From assembly GCA_964035575.1 (NCBI GenBank), contig OZ037854.1:1240001-1304000 (forward strand): DNA of 64,000 bases, read 5' to 3'. Shown piece after piece: positions 63,306 to 64,000 of this stretch. Positions within the stretch are counted from its first letter, which is position 1, and each line of letters opens with the position of its first letter. Both the position numbers and the translations under genes were made by a program. Under the pieces are notes generated by a model, which ran no database searches, was not told the DNA's origin, and worked only from the letters and a program-made list of their open reading frames with translations. Source of the stretch: Rhynchopus sp. YZ270_cl-10. Its lineage: Eukaryota > Euglenozoa > Diplonemea > Diplonemida > Diplonemidae.

Positions 63306-63485
63306 AATAGTGTAGCTCCTCGGTGGTGGTGGCCTGTATTGTGATAACTGCCCATCACAATACACATCGCAATACAGCAGTGTATTGTGGGTATTATGTA
63401 TTACGATGGGCAGTTATCACGATACAGGCCACCACCAATCTTCGGGGTGTCTTACGCTAATACAATTAAGTTTTCAAAAATAAAA
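63306..63485 (+). repeat. R1 dispersed repeat interrupted by a palindrome
   Basis: TAGTGTAGCTCCTCGG (63309-63323), then the palindrome, then ATCTTCGGGGTGTC, CGCTAATACAATTAAG and TTTTCAAAAAT. Confidence 0.7.
63324..63437. mobile_element. Palindromic MITE inserted in an R1 repeat
   Basis: Arms begin TGGTGGTGGCCTGTATTGTG, ATAACTGCCCATC and end with the complement. Flanks CTCCTCGG and ATCTTCGG could be a diverged 8-bp target-site duplication, since the R1 consensus there reads CATCCTCGG. Confidence 0.65.
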
Positions 63486-63653
63486 AGTGTTCTGCAGTAA
63501 GACAACAAACACCAGTGGGGTAAAAACCAAGGCGGATTTTAGAATTTCAAAACTCTAAGGTCCTTAGGGGGGGTTTTTACCCCACCCGATGTTTTGTTGT
63601 CTTACTGTATTTTGCTACTTCCACTCCTCTGTTATTTCTTTTGTGCTTGCATC

Positions 63654-63716
63654 CAGATGGCTGGCATCGTACGATGGGTCAGTCGGAGGTTGCCTGCATC
63701 AATAACTCACAGTTTT
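63654..63716 (+). repeat. R4 dispersed repeat, copy 2
   Basis: TCCAGATGGCTGGCATCGTA, GATGGGTCAGTCGGAGG and TTGCCTGCATCAATAA. Matches 17630-17695. Confidence 0.65.
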
Positions 63717-64000
63717 TCTTTCGAACTTTCTTTTTTTTTTAATTTGCGTTTCCGTTCTTTTGCGGCTCTCTCAAAAAGTATTGTGGAACCCACAAGAGTT
63801 GTAGGCTATCATTACTGTCTTCTCCTTATGTCACATCAGATGTAAACCACAAAGGATATGAAAGCATATGGGCTTTGAAATTGGCCGTCGTATTTCAAGT
63901 TTCATTAACTTTTTTTTGTTTTTTGTTGAAATACTGGATTGCCTGCTCACAGTTTCCCGTCAGCAACTCCCAAGTACAGCACCTCCAGGGTTTCTGATAA

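Larger units (their letters stand above)
62036..64000. other. Spacer with repeats, no gene seen
   Basis: 2 kb with a perfect hairpin (62493-62522), R2 copies (62552, 63062), an R1 copy split by a palindrome (63306-63485) and an R4 copy (63654). Confidence 0.55.

Noticed and set aside
57843-64000. Reverse transcriptase, integrase or other retroelement genes in the repeat-rich end
   Set aside because: I looked for such motifs in all frames and recognised none; the identifiable elements are DNA transposons and fold-backs.

Overview
This window is nuclear DNA from a eukaryotic microbe with spliceosomal introns. Coding stretches are GC-rich with strong third-position bias, and spacers are AT-rich, full of poly(T)/poly(A) runs. 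The introns I can place are short (46-190 bp) and nearly all start GTATGT and end CACAG or similar. I cannot name the species. A free-living heterotrophic protist is the safest reading. Every convincing gene (19 gene copies plus one dead copy, about 15 unrelated families) lies on the + strand, and many start codons follow a pyrimidine tract plus AG by a few tens of bases. That combination would fit trans-spliced, co-directional transcription as in Euglenozoa (for example diplonemids), but it is not proven here.

Layout: 1-308, 3' end of lysyl-tRNA synthetase; 1143-2906, Q-rich coiled-coil protein; 3199-4050, acidic nuclear-type protein; 4278-5981, kynurenine 3-monooxygenase (three exons). At 7087-17440 lies a triplicated family of secreted proteins that look like permuted papain-fold (NlpC/P60-like) enzymes; copies 1 and 2 are intact and copy 3 is dead. 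At 18829-23296 are two secreted SGNH/GDSL hydrolases, the second preceded by a 150-bp tandem repeat that carries copies of its start codon and signal-peptide region. Then come a Cys-rich type I membrane protein (24328-25272), an ankyrin-repeat gene with apparent frameshifts (25803-28330) and a FYVE/PH-like protein (29375-31469).

The second half holds two copies of a secreted carbohydrate-binding-like protein (35812-36916 and 42058-43161), tryptophan 2,3-dioxygenase (38803-40074), an archaemetzincin protease (44195-45175), a type II membrane fucosyltransferase-like enzyme (45859-47883), two tandemly duplicated CUB-like receptors (48168-50633 and 52073-55078) and a kelch protein (56241-57842). 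The last 6 kb has no gene. It holds nested hAT-type DNA transposons and palindromic elements.

Functionally, two kynurenine-pathway enzymes (TDO and KMO) sit 33 kb apart. Secreted or surface proteins dominate the rest and are the ones that have duplicated. The spacers are not empty: they carry at least two degenerate short dispersed repeat families, fold-back elements, and two hAT insertions with perfect 8-bp target-site duplications. One of these can be dated relative to a segmental duplication because the paralogous empty site is present.
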